DNA from: Bryobacterales bacterium
Lineage (GTDB): Bacteria > Acidobacteriota > Terriglobia > Bryobacterales > Bryobacteraceae
Assembly: GCA_003164075.1 (NCBI GenBank)
Contig: PLRZ01000081.1
Coordinates: forward strand, 1 to 7,681
Length of the DNA stretch: 7,681 bases
Reading direction: 5' to 3'
In this document: positions 1-6,171 of the stretch, in pieces
Layout: each line of letters opens with the position of its first letter
How positions within the stretch are numbered: position 1 is the stretch's first letter
Made by a program: the position numbers and the translations under genes
The notes under the pieces: generated by a model
The model's database searches: none
What the model was told of the DNA's origin: nothing
What the model saw: only the letters and a program-made list of their open reading frames with translations

Positions 1-456
1 GGCGACGTGGTGGTGCTGATGTGCCGCGGGCCCATGGGCTCGGGGATGGAGGAAATCTTCGAGATCACCGTGGCGCTGCGCTACCTGGATTACGGCAAGC
101 ACATCGCCATCGTCACCGACGCTCGATTCAGCGGCGTTTCCACCGGAGCCTGCATCGGACACGCTACCCCCGAGGCGCTGGCCGGCGGCCCGATCGGCAA
201 AGTCAGGGAAGGCGACCGGATCGAGATCCTAATCGACCGGGTACGGTTGGAAGGTTCGGTCAACCTGGTGGTGGATGGCAGCGCGGAAGAGGGCTCGCGC
301 GTACTGGCTGCCCGCACCATGTCTCCCGATCTGGCGGCCGATCCCGACCTGCCCCCCGAGACCCGCTTGTGGGCCGCATTGCAGGACGTGAGCGGCGGTA
401 CCTGGGGCGGATCTATTTTCGATGTCGACGCAATTCTCGAAAGGCTGAAATCGTAA
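1..456 (+). CDS. IlvD/Edd-family sugar-acid dehydratase, C-terminal part (YjhG/YagF-like)
   Basis: This is the last 151 codons of a gene whose 5' end lies outside the window; the frame is open from base 1. The family comprises Fe-S dehydratases that convert sugar acids (such as D-xylonate) or dihydroxy acids to 2-keto-3-deoxy acids. Visible family signatures are [10 protein letters not shown] (residues 9-18 of the fragment), then [16 protein letters not shown] with the RFSG serine at fragment residue 44 (bases 130-132), matching the serine proposed as catalytic base in this family. [11 protein letters not shown] follows. The ending [16 protein letters not shown] followed by a Tyr/Phe-Asp-Val-Asp motif is, from memory, characteristic of the YjhG/YagF D-xylonate dehydratase branch (about 650 aa) rather than of IlvD proper. 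The next gene begins one base after the stop and encodes a probable 2-keto-3-deoxy acid dehydratase, which supports a sugar-acid role. The exact substrate (xylonate, arabinonate, galactonate or other) cannot be read from this fragment. Confidence 0.88.
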   Translation, partial: GDVVVLMCRGPMGSGMEEIFEITVALRYLDYGKHIAIVTDARFSGVSTGACIGHATPEALAGGPIGKVREGDRIEILIDRVRLEGSVNLVVDGSAEEGSRVLAARTMSPDLAADPDLPPETRLWAALQDVSGGTWGGSIFDVDAILERLKS

Positions 457-457
457 A

Positions 458-1282
458 ATGCACATTTATCGAACCCAAAACGGGTGGGAACTCGAGGCGA
501 GCCAGGGCGGCAGAATTCCGGTGCCTCCGCAGGCCAACGGCCGCATCACCACTCGCGAAGATCTCTACGATTACCTGACGCACATTGAGGGCGAAGCCGC
601 TGCCGGAAGCGGTGGCCACGCCTTGGTGGCGCCCATCGAAGAGCAGGAAGTCTGGGCCGCCGGCGTGACCTATTTTCGCAGTCGAACCGCCCGCATGGCC
701 GAGTCGGAAGCGTCCGGCGGCATGAGTTTCTACGATCGCGTATACACCGCCGAACGCCCCGAGCTCTTCTTCAAGAGCACGCCGCACCGCACCGTAGGAC
801 CGGGCGCGCCCGTGCGCATCCGCCACGATTCCAAATGGAACGTGCCGGAGCCGGAATTGACCCTGCTGGTGTCGCCCAAGGGTAAGATACTCGGCTATAC
901 CGTGGGGAACGACATGAGTTCCCGCGATATCGAAGGCGAGAATCCGCTGTATCTGCCGCAGGCTAAGGTTTACGACGGCTCCTGTGCGCTCGGGCCGGGA
1001 ATTCTGGTTGCGACGGAGCCGCTGGCGTCCACCACCGGGATCCACATCGAGATCCGCCGCTCCGGGTCCGCGGTATTCTCGGACAGCACCACGCTGGCCG
1101 CGATGAAGCGCGATCCCGTGGAACTGGTGGAGTACCTGTTCCGCGAGAATACTTTTCCGGACGGCTGCTTTCTGCTGACCGGCACCGGCATTGTTCCTCC
1201 TCACTCCTTCACGCTGGCTTCCGGCGACGAAATCGCGATTACTATTGACGGAATCGGCACACTTACTAACCCGGTGGCATAA
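458..1282 (+). CDS. Fumarylacetoacetate hydrolase-family protein, probable 2-keto-3-deoxy-pentonate dehydratase
   Basis: A 274-aa cytosolic enzyme of the FAH fold (COG3970-like). The motif [11 protein letters not shown] (residues 66-76), then [14 protein letters not shown] (92-106), an acidic metal-binding pair in EPELTLLV (E131, E133), [20 protein letters not shown] (151-170) and TGTGIVPP (241-248) are seen. They recall 2-keto-3-deoxy-D-arabinonate dehydratase (KdaD) and related 2-keto-3-deoxy-xylonate dehydratases, which yield 2-oxoglutarate semialdehyde using Mg2+. FAH-fold hydrolases of catechol degradation are the main alternative, but the [10 protein letters not shown] region and the partner gene favour the sugar-acid enzyme. 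The ATG lies one base after the dehydratase stop, with a weak GAAAGG Shine-Dalgarno sequence at 439-444, so the two are almost certainly co-transcribed. No semialdehyde dehydrogenase is visible in the window. If the pathway is complete, it would be upstream or elsewhere. Confidence 0.85.
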   Translation: MHIYRTQNGWELEASQGGRIPVPPQANGRITTREDLYDYLTHIEGEAAAGSGGHALVAPIEEQEVWAAGVTYFRSRTARMAESEASGGMSFYDRVYTAERPELFFKSTPHRTVGPGAPVRIRHDSKWNVPEPELTLLVSPKGKILGYTVGNDMSSRDIEGENPLYLPQAKVYDGSCALGPGILVATEPLASTTGIHIEIRRSGSAVFSDSTTLAAMKRDPVELVEYLFRENTFPDGCFLLTGTGIVPPHSFTLASGDEIAITIDGIGTLTNPVA

Positions 1283-1290
1283 CTATGGAG

Positions 1291-1304
1291 CGCAGTTCTC
1301 TGCG
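1291..1304 (+). terminator. Weak hairpin just after the sugar-acid operon
   Basis: CGCAG, loop TTCT, CTGCG forms a perfect 5-bp stem nine bases after the stop of the FAH-family gene. There is no T-tract after it, so it is at best a weak or factor-assisted terminator or a 3'-end stabiliser. The assignment rests on position and the stem alone. Confidence 0.25.
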
Positions 1305-1352
1305 GTGAAAATCGCTGGCGCTACTATTACTACTGTGTGATGAGTTCGTGGG

Positions 1353-1386
1353 GCAGACTTTAGTCTGCGGCGGGCTTCAGCCCGCC
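1353..1386. repeat. Two back-to-back perfect hairpins (REP-like intergenic element)
   Basis: Two perfect inverted repeats abut with no gap. The first is GCAGACT-TT-AGTCTGC (1353-1368, 7-bp stem). The second is GGCGGGCT-TC-AGCCCGCC (1369-1386, 8-bp GC-rich stem), followed by another CCGCCCC run. The pair sits in the gap between the sugar-acid operon and lexA. The form is that of a dispersed REP-like or mosaic intergenic element; I recall similar strings between genes in Acidobacteria, but cannot verify copy number here. Because each stem is strong, the element could also terminate transcription or protect the 3' end of the upstream mRNA. No poly-T tract follows. Confidence 0.6.
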
Positions 1387-1495
1387 CCGCCCCGAGATAC
1401 TCAACCGGCAGCATTGGGGGACGGCGCAAGAATGAGCCGGGTGCGTCCTTGGAATAAGGGGGATGGTGGTGGAGCAAATAATCCTAAAATACCTC

Positions 1496-1524
1496 TTGAT
1501 TTTCCCTTTTTGTTCGCCCACAAT
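1496..1524 (+). promoter_or_regulatory. Candidate lexA promoter
   Basis: TTGATT (1496-1501) resembles a -35 box (4 of 6 matches) and CACAAT (1519-1524) a -10 box (4 of 6), separated by exactly 17 bases. Transcription would start near 1531, giving a very short leader before the lexA ATG at 1540. The boxes are imperfect, and sigma-factor preferences of the organism are unknown. The call is supported by spacing and by the overlap of the -10 box with an inverted repeat. Confidence 0.35.
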
Positions 1525-1537
1525 GAATTGGGGGCGA
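1514..1537. promoter_or_regulatory. Inverted repeat before lexA, candidate LexA operator
   Basis: The arms TCGCCC (1514-1519) and GGGCGA (1532-1537) are perfect inverses, and within them CAAT (1521-1524) and ATTG (1527-1530) also pair, so 10 of 12 symmetric positions match around a GA centre. The element covers the candidate -10 box and the GGGGG (1530-1534) that would serve as Shine-Dalgarno sequence, and ends two bases before the lexA ATG. LexA repressors usually bind dyad sites in their own promoters, so autoregulation is the natural reading. The sequence does not match the E. coli CTGT-N8-ACAG or Bacillus GAAC-N4-GTTC operators. An RNA hairpin hiding the ribosome binding site is the alternative. 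Confidence 0.4.
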
Positions 1538-1539
1538 CT

Positions 1540-2163
1540 ATGGCACTCACCAAGCGTCAAAAGCAGGTGCTGGATTTCATCGCCGGGTTCGTCGAAGAAA
1601 ACGGCTACTGCCCGAGCTACGAAGAAATTGCGAGAGGGCTCGACCTTGCCTCTCTCGCCACCGTCCACAAACACATTTCCATCCTTGAGTCGAAGAACTA
1701 CCTCAAGCGCGGCTTTAATCAGAGCCGCTCGCTGGAGCTTACCGCGAAGTATCTCTCGGAACAGCAGCGCGCCAAACCGCCGCAGACGGAGATCCCCCTG
1801 CGCGGCCGCATCGCCGCCGGTGCTCCCTTGGAGGCCGTGGAACAGAGCGAGACGCTCAATATAGCCGATTACATAGGCGGCGCCAACACATTCGCGCTGG
1901 AAGTGCGCGGCAATTCGATGATCGACGACCACATCTGCGATGGCGATATCGTTCTGCTGGAGAAGGCTACCGAGGCGCGGGACGGCGATATCGCTGTCGC
2001 ACTGGTAGCGGGCAGCGATGCCACGCTGAAGCGAATCTATCGCGAACCGGGAGACGTGATTCGTCTGCAACCGGCGAACTCCACGCTGAAACCGATTATC
2101 GTTCCCGCGGCGGATGTCGAAATACAGGGCCGTCTGCTGGCCGTGCTGCGAAAGTACCGCTAG
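1540..2163 (+). CDS. lexA: LexA repressor, SOS response
   Basis: A 207-aa SOS repressor that dimerises on operator DNA and self-cleaves when stimulated by RecA filaments. The N-terminal winged helix-turn-helix spans about residues 1-70 (MALTKRQKQVLDFIAGFVEE, then YEEIARGLDLASLATVHKHI). The C-terminal S24 peptidase domain carries the Ala-Gly cleavage site (A93-G94 in RIAAGAPLEA), the nucleophile S126 in GNSMID and the general-base K164 in ATLKRIY. All are intact, so the protein should be cleavable. The reading frame is open further upstream (an in-frame ATG occurs at 1348), but homology starts at MALTKRQK, length then fits the usual 200-210 aa, and GGGGG at 1530-1534 provides a ribosome binding site, so ATG 1540 was chosen. 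No recA or other SOS gene is adjacent. The gene probably forms its own transcription unit. Confidence 0.95.
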   Translation: MALTKRQKQVLDFIAGFVEENGYCPSYEEIARGLDLASLATVHKHISILESKNYLKRGFNQSRSLELTAKYLSEQQRAKPPQTEIPLRGRIAAGAPLEAVEQSETLNIADYIGGANTFALEVRGNSMIDDHICDGDIVLLEKATEARDGDIAVALVAGSDATLKRIYREPGDVIRLQPANSTLKPIIVPAADVEIQGRLLAVLRKYR

Positions 2164-2423
2164 CGGGCCGCGAGTTCATGCTCGGCGCGCAACCAGTCTT
2201 CTTCGGGCGATCCACCCTGGCAACCGCGCGCTACCCAATATGAATACGCCAGGCTGGCGATCTGTTCCTGCGAGGGCCGGGCCGGTATTACTTGAGTTAC
2301 TGGCGCTTCGGCGGCCAGAGTAGGTTCGGCGCGCTTTACACGCTTGGCGGTTGCCGGCTTATGACGGCTTGGGACGGGAGCGGACACAATGATCTCTTTA
2401 TCGGAAACGCGCTTGCGGGGCAT
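2160..2423 (-). CDS. Small DUF2934 domain protein
   Basis: An 87-aa protein of unknown function. Residues 1-50 are basic and Pro/Ala-rich with no predicted fold (MPRKRVSDKE start, several Lys/Arg clusters). Residues about 51-85 match the DUF2934 pattern: IASLAYSYWVARGCQGG, then SPEEDWLRAEHEL, in which a Tyr/Trp-rich helix, a Gly-rich turn and a D-W-x-x-A-E-x-E-L helix are conserved. Such proteins are frequent in soil Acidobacteria and Proteobacteria; no function is established to my knowledge. The ATG has a purine-rich GAGAGAG ten bases before it. Its TAG stop shares bases with the lexA TAG on the other strand, a four-base tail-to-tail overlap, so no terminator can lie between the two genes. 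Overlapping plus-strand frames here lack any family resemblance. Confidence 0.8.
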   Translation of the reverse strand: MPRKRVSDKEIIVSAPVPSRHKPATAKRVKRAEPTLAAEAPVTQVIPARPSQEQIASLAYSYWVARGCQGGSPEEDWLRAEHELAAR

Positions 2424-2477
2424 ATAGATATAGCTCTCTCTTTCAGACTGGAATTTATTGCTTTTATTTTAACCGAT

Positions 2478-2489
2478 TGGTAGCTACCA
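2478..2489. promoter_or_regulatory. Perfect 12-bp palindrome in divergent promoter region
   Basis: TGGTAGCTACCA is a perfect palindrome inside the 158-base AT-richer stretch between the minus-strand DUF2934 gene and the plus-strand nfeD operon. Such a symmetric site between divergent genes is typical of a binding site for a dimeric regulator. A weak TAAAAT -10-like box for the minus strand lies at 2471-2466, which would put the palindrome in the promoter spacer. The regulator is unknown and chance occurrence cannot be excluded. Confidence 0.35.
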
Positions 2490-2581
2490 GTACATCAAAA
2501 GTTTCTATCGCTTTGATTACAACGCGGGTTGCAATTGTGTTTCAGACCACGGGATCTGAGTGGCGTATACTGGGAGGTGAA

Positions 2582-3856
2582 TTGCGAGGCGTGGCGACTC
2601 TCGGGATTGCGCTTGCGCTCATGGCGCAGGCAGCCTCCGCGGCACCGAAGATCGTTGCCGTGGATGTAAATGGGGTAGTGCACCCCATCACCGTCGAGAT
2701 CGTCGCCGCCGCCATCGCGCAAGCCAAACAACAGAACGCTTCGCTCGTGCTGGTCCGCCTCAACACGCCCGGCGGCTTGATGGACGCCATGGAGAAGACC
2801 ATCCAGGAGATGCTCGCTTCGCCCGTTCCGGTGGTCACGTACGTGACGCCCAGCGGTGGACGGGCAGCCTCCGCGGGATTCTTTCTGCTGGAAGCCGGCG
2901 ATGTGGCGGCCATGGCTCCCAGCACGCGCACCGGCGCCGCGCACCCCGTCGCCATGACCGGCGAAATGGACGCCGTGATGGCGCAGAAAGTGGAAAACGA
3001 CGCTGCCGCCGGCCTGCGCAGCCTGTGCATCAAACGCGGGCGCAATAGCGAACTGGCCGAAACCACCGTGCGGGAAAGCAAGTCCTTCACCGAACGCGAG
3101 GCGCTGGACCAGCACCTCATCGACTTGGTCGAGCCCAGCGAGGCGCAACTGCTGAATTCGCTCGACGGCCGCACCGTTACGCGAATCGACGGCCGTACGC
3201 AGACGCTGCACACCGCCGGCGCGCAGATCGAAACGTACCAGTTGACGCTACGCCAGCAGATCGTCAGTTCCATCGCCGATCCCAACATCGCGCTGGTGCT
3301 GCTGATAATCGGCGCGCTGTCGATCTACCTGGAGTTCAATTCGCCGGGCCTTATTGTACCGGGTGTGGTGGGCGCAATTCTGGTGCTGCTGGGCCTTTCG
3401 GCGCTCTCGGTGCTCCCCATTAGCTGGCTGGGCGCTTCCCTGCTGTTGCTGGCGTTCGGGATGTTCGTGCTGGAGGCCAAGTTCGCCACGCATGGAATCC
3501 TCGGCACGGGAGGTGCCGTTGCCATGGTACTCGGTGCAGTTATGCTGGTGGATAGTCCGCTGCCCGAATTGCGCGTTCACTTGGGGACGGCCATTGCCCT
3601 GGCCCTGCCCTTCTCGGCCATCACCGTTTTTCTGCTGTCTCTGGCGGTGCGCGCGCGGCGCAATAAAGTGGAAACGGGAAGCGAGGGAATGATCGGCGAA
3701 ACCGGCGCAGCCATTACGGCACTGGCGCCGGAGGGCACGATCCTTGTCCACGGCGAGTACTGGGACGCGGTGTCGTCCCGGCCGGTCGCCATCGGTGGGC
3801 GCGTGCGGGTTACGGCCATCGATAAGTTGAAACTCACAGTAGAACCGCTGGCGTAG
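2582..3856 (+). CDS. NfeD-family membrane serine protease (ClpP-class, NfeD1b type)
   Basis: A membrane-bound Ser-Lys protease of about 424 aa, related to Pyrococcus PH1510. With the start chosen here, residues 1-20 form a signal peptide (MRGVATLGIALALMAQAASA). The ClpP/SppA-like domain covers about 23-200, with VRLNTPGG (58-65), the nucleophile S97 in GRAASAG and the probable general base K136 in AQKVEND. Four or five membrane segments occupy about 236-355. A C-terminal NfeD OB-fold domain (about 365-424, GMIGETGAA onward) would face the cytosol. Start choice is uncertain: TTG 2582 gives an arginine in the n-region but lies only four bases after GGAGG (2573-2577), while GTG 2591 is 13 bases after it; the frame is also open upstream to 2477. 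NfeD1b proteins are encoded with, and act on, SPFH proteins, as here. It is the first gene of the cluster and ends in a double stop (TAGTAG). Confidence 0.92.
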   Translation: MRGVATLGIALALMAQAASAAPKIVAVDVNGVVHPITVEIVAAAIAQAKQQNASLVLVRLNTPGGLMDAMEKTIQEMLASPVPVVTYVTPSGGRAASAGFFLLEAGDVAAMAPSTRTGAAHPVAMTGEMDAVMAQKVENDAAAGLRSLCIKRGRNSELAETTVRESKSFTEREALDQHLIDLVEPSEAQLLNSLDGRTVTRIDGRTQTLHTAGAQIETYQLTLRQQIVSSIADPNIALVLLIIGALSIYLEFNSPGLIVPGVVGAILVLLGLSALSVLPISWLGASLLLLAFGMFVLEAKFATHGILGTGGAVAMVLGAVMLVDSPLPELRVHLGTAIALALPFSAITVFLLSLAVRARRNKVETGSEGMIGETGAAITALAPEGTILVHGEYWDAVSSRPVAIGGRVRVTAIDKLKLTVEPLA

Positions 3857-3868
3857 TAGGAGGCTCGA

Positions 3869-4657
3869 ATGATCGACGCAACGAGTTTCACGACCATCAT
3901 CGTGGTGATCGTCGTACTGTACCTGATTAGCTCTGTCAAGATCTTGCGCGAATATGAACGCGGCGTGATTTTCCGCTTCGGCCGCCTGCTGCCCCAGCCC
4001 AAGGGCCCGGGCATCATCCTGGTGTTCGCCCCGGTCGACCGCATGGTGCGCGTTTCCCTGCGCGTCGACACGCTCGAAGTGCCGTCGCAGGACGTCATCA
4101 CGCGCGACAACGTCACCGTGAAGGTGAACGCCGTGCTTTACTTTCGCGTGATCGAACCGCGCCTCGCCATCGTAGAGGTTTCCAACTTCCTCTATGCCAC
4201 CTCGCAATTGGCGCAGACCACGTTGCGCAGCGTCCTGGGCGAAGTGGAACTGGACGAACTCCTCAGCCAGCGCGAGAAACTGAACCTGCGTCTGCAAACC
4301 ATCCTCGATCAGCACACTTCACCCTGGGGCGTGAAAGTCACCATGGTGGAAGTCAAACAGGTGGACTTGGCCGAATCGATGATCCGCGCCATCGCCCGCC
4401 AGGCGGAGGCGGAACGCGAGCGCCGCGCTAAAATCATCCATGCCGAAGGCGAATACACGGCCTCCGAAAAGCTGGCCATGGCGGCGGCAGTGCTCCAGAA
4501 ACAGCCGGTGGCGATTCAGTTGCGATACCTGCAGACCCTGGTTGAAATCGGCACCGAAAAAAATACTACCATTGTGTTTCCCCTTCCACTGGATATAATT
4601 GCATCTTTGAAGGGCGCTCTCGACCGGGGCATCGGCCCCGGCTCGCCCCCAGCCTAA
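3869..4657 (+). CDS. Slipin, stomatin-like SPFH-domain membrane protein
   Basis: A 262-aa stomatin/prohibitin-superfamily protein that should oligomerise at the inner membrane and organise membrane domains. A hydrophobic N-terminal anchor (residues 7-23, rich in Ile and Val) precedes the SPFH core: [13 protein letters not shown] (28-40), the [20 protein letters not shown] region (46-65) and [16 protein letters not shown] (74-89). A charged helical, coiled-coil-prone region follows ([19 protein letters not shown], 177-195), then a hydrophobic C-terminal segment [13 protein letters not shown] (232-244). In the archaeal PH1510/PH1511 pair, the protease cleaves its stomatin partner in the corresponding hydrophobic C-terminal region, so this segment is the likely contact or cleavage site for the protease encoded just upstream. 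AGGAGG at 3858-3863 is a strong ribosome binding site five bases before the ATG. The gap to the protease gene is 12 bases. Substrates and exact cellular role are not known from sequence. Confidence 0.94.
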   Translation: MIDATSFTTIIVVIVVLYLISSVKILREYERGVIFRFGRLLPQPKGPGIILVFAPVDRMVRVSLRVDTLEVPSQDVITRDNVTVKVNAVLYFRVIEPRLAIVEVSNFLYATSQLAQTTLRSVLGEVELDELLSQREKLNLRLQTILDQHTSPWGVKVTMVEVKQVDLAESMIRAIARQAEAERERRAKIIHAEGEYTASEKLAMAAAVLQKQPVAIQLRYLQTLVEIGTEKNTTIVFPLPLDIIASLKGALDRGIGPGSPPA

Positions 4658-4660
4658 AAC

Positions 4661-5263
4661 ATGCGAAACAAGGACACCGGCGAATTCGAACTGGTAGTGG
4701 GCGACAAGCAACTGCTGAGCGGCTTCTTTATCGGGGTCCTGTTGCTGGCGGTGGTCTTCGCTATGGGCTACGTCCTGGGACAGAGCTCGCCGAAATCGGC
4801 CAGAGTCACCCCCGAAACGGCCGCGGTTCCGTCGAACGGCGCTACCGACAGCCGCCCGCAAGCGTCGCCCGCCGCCGGAGGCGCTACCCCGGCCAGCCCC
4901 GATCAAGCGTCAGCCTCCTCGACACCCGTCTTAAACACCGATCCGGCGCCGGCGGAAGCCCCGCCGCAGCCCACTACCGTCCCCGCGAAAGAGACCAGCG
5001 AACCGGCGCCGCCTCCCAAAGCCCAGCCCGCCCCCGAACAACCGCCCGCCGGCAACTACTGGCAAGTGCTGGCCGGCAGCCAGACCTCGGCCGACGCCCT
5101 GTCCCAAACCCTCAAAGGTCAGGGCTTTCCGGTGGTCACGCGGCCCGGCAATAAGAATCTGACGCTGGTGTGGGTGGGACCTTATACCGACAAAGAATCC
5201 CTCACGCGCGCTAAGAAGAAGCTCGAAGACGCGGGGATGACCAATCTCTTTAGAAAGCCGTGA
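4661..5263 (+). CDS. Membrane-anchored SPOR-domain protein
   Basis: A 200-aa bitopic membrane protein. A short charged cytoplasmic N-terminus (residues 1-17) leads into one membrane helix (about 19-40, GFFIGVLLLAVVFAMGYVLG). A long Pro/Ala/Ser-rich, probably unstructured linker (41-130) follows. The C-terminal SPOR domain (131-200) starts GNYWQVLAGSQTSADALSQ and includes LTLVWVGPYTDKESLTRAKKKL. SPOR domains bind glycan strands lacking stem peptides (denuded peptidoglycan), commonly at division septa; FtsN and DedD have the same anchor-linker-SPOR design. This suggests a role in septation or wall remodelling, but other SPOR proteins have different jobs, so no gene name is given. The ATG is three bases after the slipin stop, with no strong Shine-Dalgarno sequence, consistent with translational coupling. 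Its TGA overlaps the GTG start of lipA. Confidence 0.88.
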   Translation: MRNKDTGEFELVVGDKQLLSGFFIGVLLLAVVFAMGYVLGQSSPKSARVTPETAAVPSNGATDSRPQASPAAGGATPASPDQASASSTPVLNTDPAPAEAPPQPTTVPAKETSEPAPPPKAQPAPEQPPAGNYWQVLAGSQTSADALSQTLKGQGFPVVTRPGNKNLTLVWVGPYTDKESLTRAKKKLEDAGMTNLFRKP

Positions 5264-6171
5264 GCGACCCGCTGGTACAGATCGGCGGAGGGCCACGGCC
5301 CCGGCTGCCGGAGTGGGCCCGCAAGAGCCGCACGCATTTCCAATCGCTCAACCAGCTCAAGAGCGGATTGCGGCAGTTGAACCTGCACACCGTCTGCGAA
5401 TCGGCGCGCTGCCCCAATATTCATGAGTGCTTCCATCGCGGAGCCGCCACCTTCATGATTCTGGGCAGCCATTGCACGCGCGGCTGCGGATTCTGCTCCG
5501 TGCCGAAGTTCAATCCCGCCCGCCGCGAATTGCCGCTCGACGCCGCCGAGCCCGCCAACGTCGCGCGCATGGCCGCCGATATGAAACTGCGCTATGTGGT
5601 GATCACCAGCGTCAACCGTGACGACCTTGCGGACGGCGGCTCCGTGCACTTCGCCGCCACCGTCCGCGAGGTCCGCCGCGCGCTGCCCGAAGCCCGCGTC
5701 GAAGTGCTCACCCCCGACTTCTGCGGCGACCGCGACGCCGTGGCCCGCGTGCTGGATGCCGGGCCGCACGTCTTCAACCACAACATGGAGACCGTGCCGC
5801 GTTTGTACGCCCGCGTGCGCCCCCAGGCCAAATACCGGCAATCGCTCGACGTGCTGGCCTTTGCGCGGCGCTATTCGAACGCGCTCACCAAGTCGGGCTT
5901 CATGGTGGGGCTGGGGGAAACCGAAGAGGAAGTCCGCGGTCTGCTGCGCGATTTGCACGCCGCCGGAACCGATGCGGCCACCATCGGGCAGTACCTGCAG
6001 CCTACGCGGCGCAATCTGCCGGTGGCGGAGTACGTCACGCCGGCGCAGTTCGACCGGTACCGCGAGTACGGGCTTTCGCTGGGCTTCAAAATGGTCTTCA
6101 GCGGCCCGCTGGTTCGCAGTTCTTATATGGCCGACGAAGTCGCCGAGGCGGCGCGACGGGCTCCGTGCTGA
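5260..6171 (+). CDS. lipA: Lipoyl synthase LipA
   Basis: A radical-SAM enzyme, 303 aa, that inserts two sulfur atoms into octanoyl groups on 2-oxoacid dehydrogenase E2 subunits and the glycine-cleavage H protein to make the lipoyl cofactor. The auxiliary, sacrificial Fe-S cluster motif CESARCPNIHEC provides C46, C51 and C57. The radical-SAM motif CTRGCGFC provides C72, C76 and C79. The C-terminal RSSY motif (286-289), one serine of which ligates the auxiliary cluster in known structures, is intact. TSVNRDDLADGG (116-127), NHNMETVPRLY (173-183) and TKSGFMVGLGE (210-220) are also classic LipA signatures. GTG 5260 was chosen because no upstream start is available without deep overlap with the SPOR gene and the first in-frame ATG (residue 67) lies beyond the first cluster motif. 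It overlaps the SPOR stop by four bases (GTGA). No lipB is seen in the window. Confidence 0.97.
   Translation: MSDPLVQIGGGPRPRLPEWARKSRTHFQSLNQLKSGLRQLNLHTVCESARCPNIHECFHRGAATFMILGSHCTRGCGFCSVPKFNPARRELPLDAAEPANVARMAADMKLRYVVITSVNRDDLADGGSVHFAATVREVRRALPEARVEVLTPDFCGDRDAVARVLDAGPHVFNHNMETVPRLYARVRPQAKYRQSLDVLAFARRYSNALTKSGFMVGLGETEEEVRGLLRDLHAAGTDAATIGQYLQPTRRNLPVAEYVTPAQFDRYREYGLSLGFKMVFSGPLVRSSYMADEVAEAARRAPC

Noticed and set aside
413..1204. 263-codon minus-strand open frame opposite the FAH-family gene
   Set aside because: No motif or plausible ribosome binding site was recognised, and the opposing gene is strongly supported.
1283..1477. 64-codon minus-strand frame in the gap before lexA
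   Set aside because: It crosses both hairpins of the repeat element, has no recognisable domain and no supporting context.
1348..1539. In-frame N-terminal extension of LexA by 64 residues
   Set aside because: It would run through the tandem hairpin element, has no family similarity, and LexA homology begins at MALTKRQK with an adjacent GGGGG.
2292..2483. 63-codon plus-strand frame after lexA
   Set aside because: It overlaps the DUF2934 gene, whose protein motif is recognisable, and itself shows no family signature.
2535..2571. Promoter with TATACT (2566-2571) as -10 box for the nfeD operon
   Set aside because: No reasonable -35 box lies 16-18 bases upstream and the implied transcription start would fall on the ribosome binding site.
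3248..4315. 355-codon minus-strand open frame opposite nfeD and slipin
   Set aside because: Its translation is rich in Gln, His, Asp and Arg without any family motif, and it spans two well-supported genes on the plus strand. It is a codon-bias shadow.
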